This document shows, in pieces, positions 1-10,305 of a stretch of 64,000 bases of DNA. The notes under the pieces are model-generated. The model did not search any database, was not told where the DNA came from, and saw only the letters and a program-made list of their open reading frames with translations. Made by a program: the position numbers and the translations under genes. Numbering within the stretch: position 1 is the first letter of the stretch; each line of letters begins with the position of its first letter. This DNA comes from Tipula vernalis (lineage: Eukaryota; Arthropoda; Insecta; Diptera; Tipulidae). Where the stretch lies: the NCBI GenBank assembly GCA_958295665.1, contig OY282559.1, positions 127,509,605-127,573,604 on the forward strand, written 5' to 3'.

Positions 1-99
1 AAAAACGTCAAATATTTTTATTGCTTTTTATTCGTTTATTACCGGTATGTACATTTAATACATATAATGGAAACGCGAAAATGTTAACAAAAATCAGCG

Positions 100-1588
100 A
101 TGTTCCTAGGGTCGGCTTGGGTTCCTCAAACGGTAACCTCGTATTAGGAACAAAATAGACTTCACTTTCCTCTTCGTCATTCGTCTATTTGGATGGCTCT
201 GGAATCTCCTACAATTCCCCAAAAAGGCTCTCAACTATTTGTCAATATTGATATCAGCTGAATATTTGTATATTGTAGACAATGAAGAGCGATGGATCGA
301 ATATCACCTTGGCGTCCAACCAAATAAGGTCTATTGCACGATAATTTGACATTTATTATTTATAATTTTGCCATAGCCTAAAATTTGCAAAATTTCTATT
401 GTGTTTGATTTATTTGTTTCGTGATCTACTAATTCAATGCCAGTTAATAGACTTAAGTCGTTTTGGTGTGGTGTTGGTGGTGGAAGTGCAGCAGTTTCTT
501 CGACGTGAAATTCTGAGTTGTAGTTGTTTAGGCTGGTTTTTGGAGTCTGTCCGACTTTCTCGATTCATACAGGCTTCCGAGATAAATAAGAGTTGAATTG
601 GATTTGGATTTTGTATGTAACCATGTTTCCACACCAATCCTTTACCTTAACCAAGGCCGTTGGTGGCATTGGTTATACTAATAAATTTGTCTTCAGATTT
701 CTTTGATAACACGTCCGATGCTTGGTGCGGTTAACTTAGACTCTGTTGGATTTAAGTGGAACAATGTATGATGCTTCTTTGTACATATTTGACACCTCTT
801 TGATTTATATTGGTATAATGAGCGAGTGTCCAAGAGGCAATTAAAGTATTGCTTTGATTCCTTACTATCGTTTCTCCGCTAGTTAATCGATTTATTCGCG
901 AACTTTTTACACTGATACAAAAAATGATCGTAAGAATCGCAAACATCACATTTTACCGAAATGATTGCAAACGATCGTAAAAGTTTTCCATTAGAATTTG
1001 GACCATTTGGATAATCTACTTGGCACTTCTTTTGTACATAGTATGACTTTATTGAGTAGCATAATAATGAGTCAAGAATCCCGTTGCTCGGTTTCTTCCC
1101 AATGGTCGCAGCTATCTAATAATTTCGTCTGAACTATTTAGTAGTTTCCGAAGGTTAGTTCATAAACCGTTCAGATATTGAAACTTTTGGCGACGTATTT
1201 TCGTGGATAGTGCCCATATAAAAGTCATAGAATAACTGCCATTCCGTATATTCTCCGCTCAATGGATGAACATTAATTTTTCTCAGTTTCACTTGTGTAG
1301 ACCTTTCAGTATTCATTGTGGTATCAAATAATGATAATTCTCCATTTATTTAAACTCATATTAAATGTCTTCGAATATATGAAGTCCCGAGGCTTCATCA
1401 TGCCTTATAAAAAATATTTCCCGTTCCACTTCACTAACATTTTTTTTACAATTCATCAGTACAATTTTGACGAACAGATATACCAAAAATGTCTAAACTA
1501 TTCTGTAACTGCTCTTCTTCTGTATTTGCTCAGTAATGACGCTGTGTTCCGACTGAAACGCCTCTAATTTTTGTTGACTGGTAGTCAT
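100..1588 (-). pseudogene. BEL/Pao retrotransposon gag-pol remnant
   Basis: Read on the minus strand, the piece starts with an ATG at 1588 (MTTSQQKLEAF...) and runs through a BEL-type gag core near 1300-1100 that reads HPLSGEYTEWQLFYDFYMGT, as in the gag domain of Pao-type elements. Two cysteine-rich knuckles follow: one around 950-890 (CDVCDSYDHFLYQC) and one around 850-740 (CQICTKKHHTLFHL). Nearer the window edge (about 350-110), in other frames, come an IDLI...AKVIFD stretch like the end of the BEL protease region and an EIPEPSK...NDEEE stretch like the spacer before BEL reverse transcriptase. Stops and frameshifts break every part, so no protein is made. The element probably continues beyond base 1. 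The family call rests on motif order. I could not find an LTR. Confidence 0.7.
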
Positions 1589-2018
1589 TACTTTTCTATT
1601 TTATAAGATTTAGTTTTTGGATAGTCACAAATATAAACAAAATGGAGGCACTAGCAGAAGTTTGCAGTGATAGATTTCCACAAGGTGCAGTGATGGTAAT
1701 TTCCAAGGTTGGTATTGGATGGCTTGCAATTTTACTTGCTCAATTGTGACTACCCAAACTTAATGGATTTAACTTTATCTTAGAGTTAAAATCCGCCTCG
1801 AAGGAGACTCATTCTTTCCTTACACATTTGGTTAGTACACAGGGCATTTTCTTACAATACAACTTCCAGTTTAGCGAATGAAAATTCGTTGCGAAACTAA
1901 ATTCGTTACACTAAAAGTTTCGTTAAACTGCTAGGTGTTCGATAAAAACAAAGTTGATCGTATTCGTTTTTTCGAGTTGCAAATATATTGAAAGTAAAAC
2001 TTTGTCTGTATTAATTAA
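1589..2018. other. unassigned AT-rich spacer
   Basis: This stretch separates the BEL remnant from the inverted-repeat element. It may hold the 5' untranslated part of the BEL element, but no LTR, PBS or coding motif was recognised. Confidence 0.4.
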
Positions 2019-2522
2019 ATCAATAAGATTGTTTCGGCTTTTTATAGACAAAATATATTAAAAATAATGGCATTCACAACAATTTCGACTTATTAATCAG
2101 TAAAAAATGAAGAGGCCAATCATTTATAAATATATCTACCAGAAAAAGTAGAAATATCAAAATCCCACCCGTACTTTAACCCGAGGTCATTACAAAGTGT
2201 ATCAACTCCAAAAAATGAAAACTTTCCTTGAGCCTTCTTTGTGGTAGTTTGGTTTCGTACTGATAAGTTCGTACAAACAAAAAGTTTGGTCTACTCATCA
2301 GGTAGCTACGACCAAACTATAAAAATAAAATTCTAACTTCATATGAGGCAAGAACGCATTGATTTAGCGAATTATAAAATTCACCAAATCAAAAAACTCA
2401 AGGAAAACTCTCATTTCTGTGTATTTATCTTCATTTTTTCTGATTAACAAGTCGAAATTGTTGTGAATGCCATTATTTTTAATATATTTTGTCTATAAAA
2501 AGCCGAAACAACCTTATTGATG
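2019..2522. mobile_element. inverted-repeat element (MITE-like)
   Basis: Two arms of about 95 bp are near-perfect reverse complements: roughly 2019-2114 and 2427-2522. Both contain TTTCGGCTTTTTATAGAC followed by an AT-rich block and GGCATTCACAACAATTTCGA. The centre carries a short hairpin-rich stretch around GTTTGGTTTCGTAC and no coding potential. A 13-base string, TGCAAATATATTG, occurs just outside both sides (about 1979-1991 and 2521-2533) and may be a flanking duplication, although on the left it is not immediately adjacent. A partial match to the arm end (TTGTCTATAAAATAGCCGAAA) lies near 15400, so the family is dispersed. It fits a non-autonomous DNA transposon; the superfamily is not recognised. 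Confidence 0.6.
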
Positions 2523-3020
2523 CAAATATATTGTCTGTATCTGTGTGTAATTTATCAAAAGTACAAAGGTGCAAAACGATTTTCGCAAAATATTTTTCAC
2601 ATATAAACATTCTATGTTTTTGAGCATGCAGGAACTTGTTTGCGGAGAACACAATTTTTACTTTATTTTATCTTTTAATGGTTATTAGTTGTATAATTTT
2701 ATAGAAATAAATAAAAAAATATCAATGAAACTGCACACAACAGTTTTAATCTGCAAGGGTATTTGTGAATTCGATTCGAACGTATTCGACTCAAGATTCG
2801 ATGTATTCGAAGTACAAAGTTCTTTTAAAAATAAGAAACGAATAAAACTGATTCATTTCAAATAAGAATCGAATACAAAATATCGAATCCAATTGACAAA
2901 TTGCTCCCGTAGCAACATTCTTACACTTTTAGACTGTCTAGGTATTATTTTTCTAAAGCATATTGTGTCTTGAAAAACGAATACCAAAATAGTCTAAAAA
3001 AGTCATAATAAATCAATTCT
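2523..3020. other. unassigned AT-rich spacer
   Basis: There is no gene here. Between about 2765 and 2890 the string ATTCGA and variants recur many times (ATTCGATTCGAACGTATTCG and similar), a small degenerate simple repeat. Confidence 0.4.
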
Positions 3021-3830
3021 CAATTCACAGGGAAAACAAGAATAGTGCTCTATTATTGGTCAATCTCACTCGAGCAGCAATCACGTTTAGGCTAGGATGA
3101 CAGACAATCATATCATTAGAACCTGAGTTCTTCACCGCAATCAAAACACAACCACCTTTACGACTTGTGTAAAAATCGTATCTATCCTTTCTATGAACGA
3201 CACAATCAGATGGGAGATCAGATATACCTCGAATGCTGAGTATTGCATGAATCAGCAATTATTGGAGTTGTGGGAACGTTACAGCATCTCTGTTTTGGGC
3301 TATCGTGAATGATTTACAGATGGACGAATTAACAAACCACAAACCCACATATCAGAACTGTTTATTTAGCATATTGAAATGAGCCCAATGCAACTTTAAA
3401 GGAACTGAGGGTAATGGAATTGTCAATCACCCGCCCCTTTGCAAGTAATAATTTACAATCCACTTCGCCTCTTCTAATTTACTTGTTTTTGTTGGTTTTG
3501 CATGTACCAATAACACTTTGAGTATGGTTCCGAGAATTTATGATTGTACCAGGTCCAGAGTGATACTCCCAGACTTGTTTAACTGTTGGTTAATTAATTT
3601 CCGATTTTCGGCTACATTGGATTCGATCTTCTTCAGATCAATATTCTCCGCGGCTCTTTCGGTAGTTACATAAATAGCAATCATTCGAATATTTATTTAT
3701 CGAGTTAAAGGCGGCACGATCAATGCCACTGTAGTCGTAGTGAAATTGTCTCACGCAAGAATTGCAAGACACAGTATCCGAAGACTTAGAACTAAATGAT
3801 TTAGAACAGATACTACACGACATTTTATCT
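3021..3830 (-). pseudogene. CR1/Jockey-like non-LTR retrotransposon fragment
   Basis: On the minus strand an ORF1-like start at 3823 encodes a cysteine-rich PHD-type finger (CSICSKSF...CNSCVRQFHYDY...CYLCN), the zinc-binding domain found at the N terminus of ORF1 in CR1-like elements. A short helical stretch follows (ENIDLKKIESNVAENRKL). After a decayed gap, 3258-3025 encodes a piece of APE-type endonuclease (VVHRKDRYDFYTSRKGG), where the Arg-rich strand and the GG turn are recognisable. ORF1 and ORF2 pieces are much closer than in an intact element, so there is an internal deletion, and the copy stops before the reverse transcriptase. It is related in layout to the longer copy at 15.4-21.6 kb but not identical in sequence. 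Confidence 0.6.
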
Positions 3831-4165
3831 GTTAAAATTGTTATGATGATGAAGAAATATTTCAGAGCGGGTTTAATTTAATTGTTATCACCACGGTTGG
3901 GCGAGTATGTAATTTGCACAGTTTTTTACACGTAAAAAAGGTGTATTTTACATAAGGTCATATCACCCAACTGTAATTAAAGGTATTGTATGTCAAAATT
4001 ATTATTAGTATTTTAATAAAGAAATGTAAATAAAACTTTAGTTTAAAATAAAAGTTTAGTTTTAGTTCAGAATATGTATTTTTTTGTGCAATTCTAAGAA
4101 ATGGGGGAGAAATAATTAGGTATTTTCAGTCGCTATATTAGGTATTTTCTTAGAAAGACCGGTCT
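3831..4165. other. unassigned spacer
   Basis: AT-rich sequence between the non-LTR fragment and the satellite-like array. I see no gene, repeat or RNA here. Confidence 0.4.
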
Positions 4166-5330
4166 TTACCCCAAAAGAACCAAAATTATGACATATCGAA
4201 TTTGTAGATAATTTATCGAGTTTTGGCATGATATATTGAATTCCGACAGGACGAGAGATATGATTTATCTAATGGCTTATTGAACTATGACCTATGCTGT
4301 TGTAGAATTCTGACAAAAAAAAATTCAAATTCTAAATTATATATCGAATTCAGACACGATATATCGAATTTTGACAGCAATAGCACAAAATCTGATGTCA
4401 CAAAATTAATTTCTACCACGGCTTATCGAATTCTGATATGTTTTATCGAATAATCAAACTCTGACATGAATTATCGAATTCGGACATCAGAAATCAAACG
4501 CTTACGAGATTTATCGAATTTTGGTATGAGATATCGAATTCTTCGATGTATCTTCTCAGGACTTCAGAATTTGATCCCGAAATTCGAGATGTTATATCAG
4601 AATTCGATATACTGTATCAAAATTCAATAAATTGATGATGATTTATCAAATTCTAATGAGACCTTCTGAATTCTAATAAGACATGTCGAATTTTGACCGA
4701 TTATGCGGAATAGCGGAAAAGTTAAAATATCGCTGTGATATTTAAAATTTGACTTGTGATATCGAATTCTTACGTCATGTACGAGTATGTATAGAATTCT
4801 AAAACCAAAAATTGAAATTCTGATATAACATCTCGAATTCTGATAATATATCGAATTTTATCAAATTGTAAGAAGACCTTTCGAATTCTGGAATGACATC
4901 ACGAATTCTGATGTATTGAATCTAGACATAAATTACTCAAATTCTAGCTCTACATATCGAATTCTGTCATCATTTAGCTAATTTTCATTCTGACATGTCA
5001 TATCGAATTTTAACGTCTTATGTAGAATAATAATACATAAAATTCCGACACCAACAATTCAAATTCTGATTTCAGTCATCGAATTTATATTAAATTTAGA
5101 CAGAACAAAATGGAATTATAGCTTGACATATCAAATTCTAAGATTATTATTTATTTAGTTTTGGCTTGGTATATCAAATTTTGACATGATATACCGAACT
5201 ACATACTACATCATAAAGTCACATTCTGACATGACATATCAAATTATGATGTGATTTATCTATTTTTGGAAAAAAAATTCGAATTCTGACACGATATATC
5301 GAACTCTAACATGATAAATGTTGTGTTTGT
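4166..5330. repeat. degenerate satellite-like array (ATATCGAATTYTGACATG)
   Basis: Over about 1.1 kb the string TATCGAATTCTGACATGATA and single-base or small-indel variants recur dozens of times. Examples are GATATATCGAATTTTGACA, ATCGAATTCTGATATG and CATATCGAATTCTGTCAT. Spacing is mostly about 17-20 bp but irregular, and units also appear with mutated halves. The core pair CGAATT plus TGACAT alternates throughout. There are no coding frames. This reads as an old, diverged tandem repeat rather than a fresh satellite. I cannot name a known family. Confidence 0.75.
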
Positions 5331-6536
5331 TAAATATTTTCAAATTTTACAGAATTCTTATTATAAACCTGGTGGATTTAGATCAAGACAATCTGGCTCA
5401 TTATATTTCCAGTATATAAATAGCAGACATAATTTAGAAGAACGTTCTTCATCAGAACGTCCCTCTACAGTATGTAGAGCCAAATAAAAAAAAAGGAAAA
5501 TTGCCTGAATGTAATGAAATTATCGGGGAAACATTAATGTGTCGGCTACAATATACAATGATGGTCCCTGGGAGGAAGTAATTCAAAAATGGAAATCTTC
5601 GTTTCAATATGGATGCAATATTATTTTGAAAAATACACTGAGAGAAAAGTACATTGGTCTTACACCTAAATTGTATAGGAAACTGAATTCTGAAAACTTT
5701 GCCCACGCAACGAGAAATTCAACCAACATGTAGTATAAGTTAGGTAAACAATTTTAATAACCAAAATTATTCGATTCTATAGTATTTTGAAGAATCCCCC
5801 AATTGATATTGGTTGCTCTATAATGTATATAACTTCACACTAAATTTACTTCTCAACTAAAACTAAATTAATGGGGTAGAAATTATACTAACTTTTATTG
5901 CTATGTCAATTTTCTACATGGTAAACGGTGAACAAATTACATTACATTACAATAAAGTATTAATTAAATTTAATGGCCAACCAGACAACTTATTTGGTAA
6001 TATTCATCCAAAAACGGCAATGATATTTTATTTGGGATTACACTTCATTGGGATGTACAATTTCAAGCATAAAAATAACTATTTATGCAACCAGTTAGGA
6101 AAGGCCTCCTGACTTGTTGTAAACAAGATTTTTTCTAATTTTGTTACAAAAATTAATTGAATTGTAAATGCACATGCTGATATTGAAATGAATATTTCAG
6201 ATTTATTCCAGAAAGTGCTTATGCTTTTATAACTCTAGTTTCTGTAAGTATTTCATTAACTGTGTAGAATCAATTGCGAATTTTAATTTCAAAATATTTT
6301 TAGGAAACTGTTTTGGTTTATGAGCAACTCGATTAAATTAGAAGTCAACTGCTTAAAGAGAAAAAAAAACCTTACAGCCAACTTTAATTTTTTTGTAGGA
6401 AAACTACACAAGTATAAGTGAGACGTACTTGACGATTGATGATATTGTTACGTTTTTGCCTTGTCAATCAAGGTTCGTATCATTGGATTGTGAATAAAAC
6501 AAAATCAATTCAATTTATCACCAACGAATTTATTTA
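5331..6536. other. unassigned region with two short unrecognised ORFs
   Basis: The stretch contains open frames at 5539-5733 (+, 64 residues) and 5903-6112 (+, 69 residues). Neither shows a domain I recognise. Both lack clear splice or promoter context, and they are as likely to be chance as coding. A short hairpin (GAACGTTCTTCATCAGAACGT) lies near 5440-5460. Confidence 0.3.
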
Positions 6537-6831
6537 TGGCGCACAAAAATTATTAGAACACACTCTATTAATAAAAATTCACAAAATCATTTTATATATA
6601 TTATTCTCAAATTTTATATATATTATTTTAATTCCTTTTTAACCTACACACTGTCGCTTTTTAATCTTCACACTGTCACACAAACCAAACTTCTAGAAAG
6701 CTCATGACTTTTCCAGTTAGAATAGCGTAGAAACATTTAGAACAATTTTATCATGGAAAATTCCATTTTCAGTTAAATATTGAGTTATTAATTTAAACAT
6801 ATTCTATTACACACTAGGTGTCACCGTCACA
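6537..6831 (-). repeat. LTR-like module, copy 1 (inverted)
   Basis: This is the reverse complement of the module at 6838-7175. Read on the minus strand it begins TGTGACGGTGACACCTAG and ends GTGCGCCA, i.e. TG...CA as expected for an LTR. It keeps the TTCTAGAA palindrome and the AATAAA-type signal near its end but is about 40 bp shorter than copy 2; the TATA-proximal part is altered. It lies head to head with copy 2, only about 6 bp apart, so the two TG ends face each other. Confidence 0.6.
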
Positions 6832-6837
6832 CTATTT

Positions 6838-7175
6838 TGACGGTGACACCTAGTGTGTAATAGAATAAATTGTACTAAAATGGAATTTTCCATGATAAAA
6901 TTTTTCTAAATGTTTCTACGCTATTCTAACGGGAAAAGTCATGAGCTTTCTAGAAGTTTGGTTTGTGTATATAAAAAAGCGAACGAAGTCGAATTGGATA
7001 AGAAGTATTTGGTAAGCGACAGTGTAAAGATTGAAAAGTAATTAAAAAGTGACTTAAAAATTGTTTTAGTGGAAATAAAAATTATAAGTGTACAGTAAAA
7101 TTTAAGAATAATTTATATAAAGTGATTTTGTGAATTTTTATTAATAAACTGTGTTCTAATAATTTTTGTGTGCCA
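6838..7175 (+). repeat. LTR-like module, copy 2
   Basis: About 338 bp starting TGACGGTGACACCTAGTGTG and ending TTTTTGTGTGCCA. The internal layout fits an LTR with U3-R-U5. A TTCTAGAA palindrome is at 6948-6955 and a TATA box (TATATAAA) at 6968-6975. A transcribed-leader-like stretch (GTAAGCGACAGTG) follows, then AATAAA-like signals near 7140. There is no primer-binding site or polypurine tract next to it and no internal retroelement sequence, so it looks like a solo LTR or LTR remnant. The retroelement family is not recognised. Confidence 0.6.
6946..6976 (+). promoter_or_regulatory. HSE-like palindrome plus TATA box in LTR copy 2
   Basis: CTTTCTAGAAGTTTG contains the TTCnnGAA pair of a heat-shock element and is followed about 12 bp later by TATATAAAAAAG. 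The same pair occurs in copy 3 (TTCTAGAA at 7510-7517, TATA at 7530-7537), and the palindrome also occurs in the inverted copy 1. Three-fold conservation within otherwise diverged copies supports a promoter role. Heat responsiveness is only an inference, because a full element normally needs three alternating units. Confidence 0.4.
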
Positions 7176-7373
7176 TAAATAAATAATAAATAAATTTAGA
7201 TGCAAGAACCCACTCGATGCTATTGACAGCTGCTTTAAAAGTTGCATAGCGTTAAACCCAAAATTTCCTAAAGCTTCAGAGAGCATATTTGGCCCCTAAT
7301 TCATACAATATATAATAAACACATTTTCTGAATATTTTAAAAGTGGCTTATTTAAGAAAATTGTTGAAGATAC
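7176..7373 (+). other. short coding-like remnant between LTR copies
   Basis: In one frame from about 7210 the + strand reads DAIDSCFKSCIALNPKFPKA and continues for some 50 residues with one stop, ending in FKKIVED just before copy 3. The composition looks protein-like rather than random, but I do not recognise the family. It could be captured host or transposon coding sequence. Confidence 0.25.
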
Positions 7374-7628
7374 TGTGACGATGACACCTAGATTGTAATA
7401 GAATAAGTTAAACTAATAGCTCAAAGTTTTACTGTACTAAAATGAAATTTTCCATGATAAAATTATTCTTAATCTTTCTACACTATTTTTACTGGAAAAG
7501 TCATGAACTTTCTAGAAGTTTGGTATGTTTATATAAAAAGGCGAACGAGATCGAATCGGAATTATTAGTATTTGGTAAGCGATAGTGCAAAGATTAAAAA
7601 GGAATTAAAAGTGATCAGTAAAATTGAA
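7374..7628 (+). repeat. LTR-like module, copy 3 (3' truncated)
   Basis: It starts TGTGACGATGACACCTAGA and follows copy 2 with scattered differences through the TTCTAGAA palindrome, the TATA box and the GGTAAGCGATAGTGCAAAG leader. Homology ends near 7628, where Helitron sequence begins. The U5 half is therefore missing, lost at this junction. Confidence 0.6.
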
Positions 7629-9000
7629 ATTCGAGCACAATGTGTTTTTGTGGTATATTAATGGATATATGGACAAATGGCTCAAATGGCTCAAAAATGG
7701 ATTGCAGGGAACTATAAACCGATTATCAATTGGTATATTCGAGCGTGATATTGCAAAAATCTCAGAACTGTGTGGAGGGCGCCGTTTTTATTTTGGATTA
7801 CTATCCATAGATATGCTAGTTTCAGTGCAAACACAGTTGGGATTTAATGTTCCACATAGACCATGAATATTGTGTTTGAGAATTATTTCATGCAGTGCTT
7901 AATTGTCAGTCTTAGAAGGCATTTTAGCATAAATTATTCTGCCAATATCATAATGTGTTGTAACATAACTGACAACATTTCCGAAAATATGATTCATTAA
8001 TATATCATTTAAAAATTCTTTTAATTTTAGATTGAAAACGAGGGTTATAGTATCCGGACGATCAGATGGGTTTTGCAGTTCTTGTAGGTCGGATTTGATA
8101 TCTTTCCAGGATGTTGCTTTGATATAATTTTGAAAGAAACGCGGACCGCTGACAAACAAAGAAAGAAGAATATATATACTAGTATATTGCACACTATAAT
8201 ATGTACACTATTATAACGACATACGAGTATATGTTATTTACATAGTCTATAAGATTCTACACGAATAGTTTTCTGGTTTGACCGGATAAAATTTATCCAA
8301 TTCGCTTCTATGCGTGCGTAGGCGTAAACTTAATACTGCTGGAATAATTTACCACCGTAATGTAAAGGATTAAACATTGTTCGACGAATTGCGATCTTAT
8401 GTGAATAAAAGAGTAAAGTTTGAATTTTAATTCGAACAGCGGTTGCACGCACACAGTTTCATAGTTTTTCTGTTACTGAGATGAACGGAAAAATTTAAAT
8501 TTGCAATACTATTACAACGTTGTAAGTATTTCTTGGCGCATTCATTATAAATACGTTGGTCGTCGTGAATGTTCCGCGTAAACAATAATGATACCTTTAT
8601 TTGCGGTGTGATAATTTATGATGGCATTTGCAACCTCGCATTGTAACTTTGTGCATATCGAGAAATAGTTTAAAGAACTGTTGATATGGTTTGCATAATG
8701 CTTTTATTATATTTATAATTGGCCGGTTTGTTCGTGAGAATGAAAACTTAAACCACGTTCTTGGATCCCGGAATATCGCATGCCGGAATATCTTGAATTT
8801 TCCATGCATCAAGGAAAATCCATTAGCATTATTCAACTGTCGAATATACTGCTTAAAGTTTTTGCTTGGAAGACTTATCGGAAAATTTGACAATTTGCCT
8901 AGATGACAACCACTACTTTTATTTTCAGATTTAAAAAAAGCTGCGTTACAATAGAAACACTTATTACATAAATCACCAAGGTTAAATAATAATTTTTCTT
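7629..9000 (-). pseudogene. Helitron Rep/helicase protein remnant (N-terminal and Rep parts)
   Basis: Read on the minus strand, 8990-8600 encodes a Helitron-type N-terminal cysteine/histidine region (CNKCFYCNAAFF...GCHLGKL) followed by KNFKQYIRQLNNANGF, matching the SKxFxxNIRxYNxA-like segment of Helitron proteins. A decayed stretch follows. Then 8192-7899 encodes the Rep-side segment SGPRFFQNYIKATSWKDIKS...DRPDTITLVFNLKLKEFL...HIFGNVVSYV, and 7890-7640 continues with LHEIILKHNIHGLCGTLNPN and IDNRFIVPCNPFL, both typical landmarks downstream of the HUH motif. The HUH histidines themselves are not recognisable, and several stops and deletions are present. The copy is cut at 7628 by the LTR fragment. 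Helitrons transpose by rolling-circle replication; this copy cannot supply the enzyme. Confidence 0.7.
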
Positions 9001-10103
9001 TATGATCTTTAAATGATTTAATATTTGAAAATGCTTGAATACATTTGTTTTCAATATATTGGTATGAAAAAGTGGTTTTTAAATTTTTTTAAATGGCTTA
9101 TGTTGAAAGTGGTTTTGACACACGAAACAGTGAGCCGTTAGATTGAAATTAATCAACTAACGCAGAAATGATTAAATTAACCCTAAAATGGGTGCAGTTT
9201 TTAAGCCATAAAAAAAATGTTGGTATAAAAAGTCAAAATGAATAACAAGCATTGAGATATTCTAAATTAAGGAATTGAAATATTTTGAAACACGTATGTA
9301 AACACGCAATGAAACTATACCATCAAAATAAACGGGTTGTTGTTCGATAATACAATTGTTAGGACCTACAACTACAATTAACGGTTGAAGACGCATTTTC
9401 CTTGCGACAACCTAAAATAGCACAAAAATAATATTATGTAGAACTGTAGTGAAAATGTAACGAAAACACGATAAATACCTACTTACTACTGTCATCAAAA
9501 TCTTTGCATTTCTTTTAGTAGATCTAAGCTCTGTCTATATTTTATGTGAAATCGATAGTGCACCATAATGTATTCTTTGAAATATTTTACCAATTGAAAT
9601 GGTTTTGATTATCACTCAGCAAAAATATAGGTAACATTCCGTATTTTTTACGTATTTTCTAACTACCCTTATAGGCTGTTTTGGGACAACAAGAAATTCT
9701 AGTTCTATGTTCTATACTTTAGGTAACAATCTAAAAGGCGGAAGCTTTTTCTAAATAGTAAGTATTTCTGTTTCAATAAAGATAATAAAACATCGTACTT
9801 GGGATTTTAATTATATAGTAGTGGTGAATTCGCTTTAGTTATTGGAGGAACAAACTACCTTCATAGGATTAAAATATTAGAAATTGAAACAAAACCCCTA
9901 ATTTTTGGAATACTCTCAAAAATTTAAGGGTAAAATACCTTATTTTTTTGAAAAAATATCATTTATGTGTCAGCAAACCTGTACTGTATGGGACAGACTA
10001 TGGAAAAATTATCAATAATTTCTATCGATTTGGTGACTTAAAAATTAATTGGTAAAACTACCTGTTTTGTATATGGTATATCCCAATACTGTTTTGAATA
10101 AAT
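9001..10103. other. unassigned AT-rich region left of the Penelope insertion
   Basis: No coding domain or clear repeat is recognised. Short motifs such as GGTAAAATACC and TTACCCTTA-like strings resemble sequence right of the insertion (14.8-15.1 kb), as expected if both sides were one pre-insertion repeat, but I could not align them firmly. Confidence 0.3.
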
Positions 10104-10114
10104 TCCACATTATA
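10104..10114. repeat. left target-site duplication of Penelope insertion
   Basis: TCCACATTATA here is identical to 14794-14804 and brackets the whole compound element. The last bases (TATA) are also compatible with element sequence, so the exact edge is ambiguous by up to four bases. Confidence 0.75.
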
Positions 10115-10305
10115 CTGATTTATTAAAACAATACAAGATTATTTTATGCTAATTTATTATTTAATTTAATAGCGTGCCTTATAGTAACAATATTTTTATA
10201 TTTGTATCGAAAATCGATTTCGGAGTTTACTCCATCGTCGGTTCTTTAAAACTATTATATTAATCTTAAAATTACATAGTATTTATATACTTTTTGGTGT
10301 GTTAT
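10115..10305 (-). repeat. Penelope pLTR, 3' copy of the minus-strand unit
   Basis: This contains the 3' untranslated part just after the stop codon and the segment repeated at 12831-12963 (direct) and about 14601-14734 (inverted). It carries the hammerhead-like core at 10204-10241. The left edge coincides with the target duplication. Confidence 0.75.
10204..10241 (-). ncRNA. hammerhead-like motif, pLTR copy a
   Basis: Read on the minus strand: CCGACGA, then T, a GGAG-TAAA-CTCC hairpin, GAAA, a TCGA-TTT-TCGA hairpin and TAC. The order of core heptamer, stem II, GAAA, stem III and UH matches a hammerhead ribozyme, a motif reported from Penelope-like pLTRs. Against it, the invariant U of CUGANGA is C, one extra T precedes stem II and I see no good stem I. 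It is either a decayed or divergent ribozyme. Confidence 0.4.

Noticed and set aside
5539..6112. Two short plus-strand ORFs as possible host exons
   Set aside because: No recognisable domain, splice signals or codon bias; kept only as unassigned sequence.
7624..7866. 80-residue plus-strand ORF
   Set aside because: Antisense to the Helitron remnant, whose minus-strand motifs (NIHGLCGTLNPN, IDNRFIVPCNPFL) explain the open frame.
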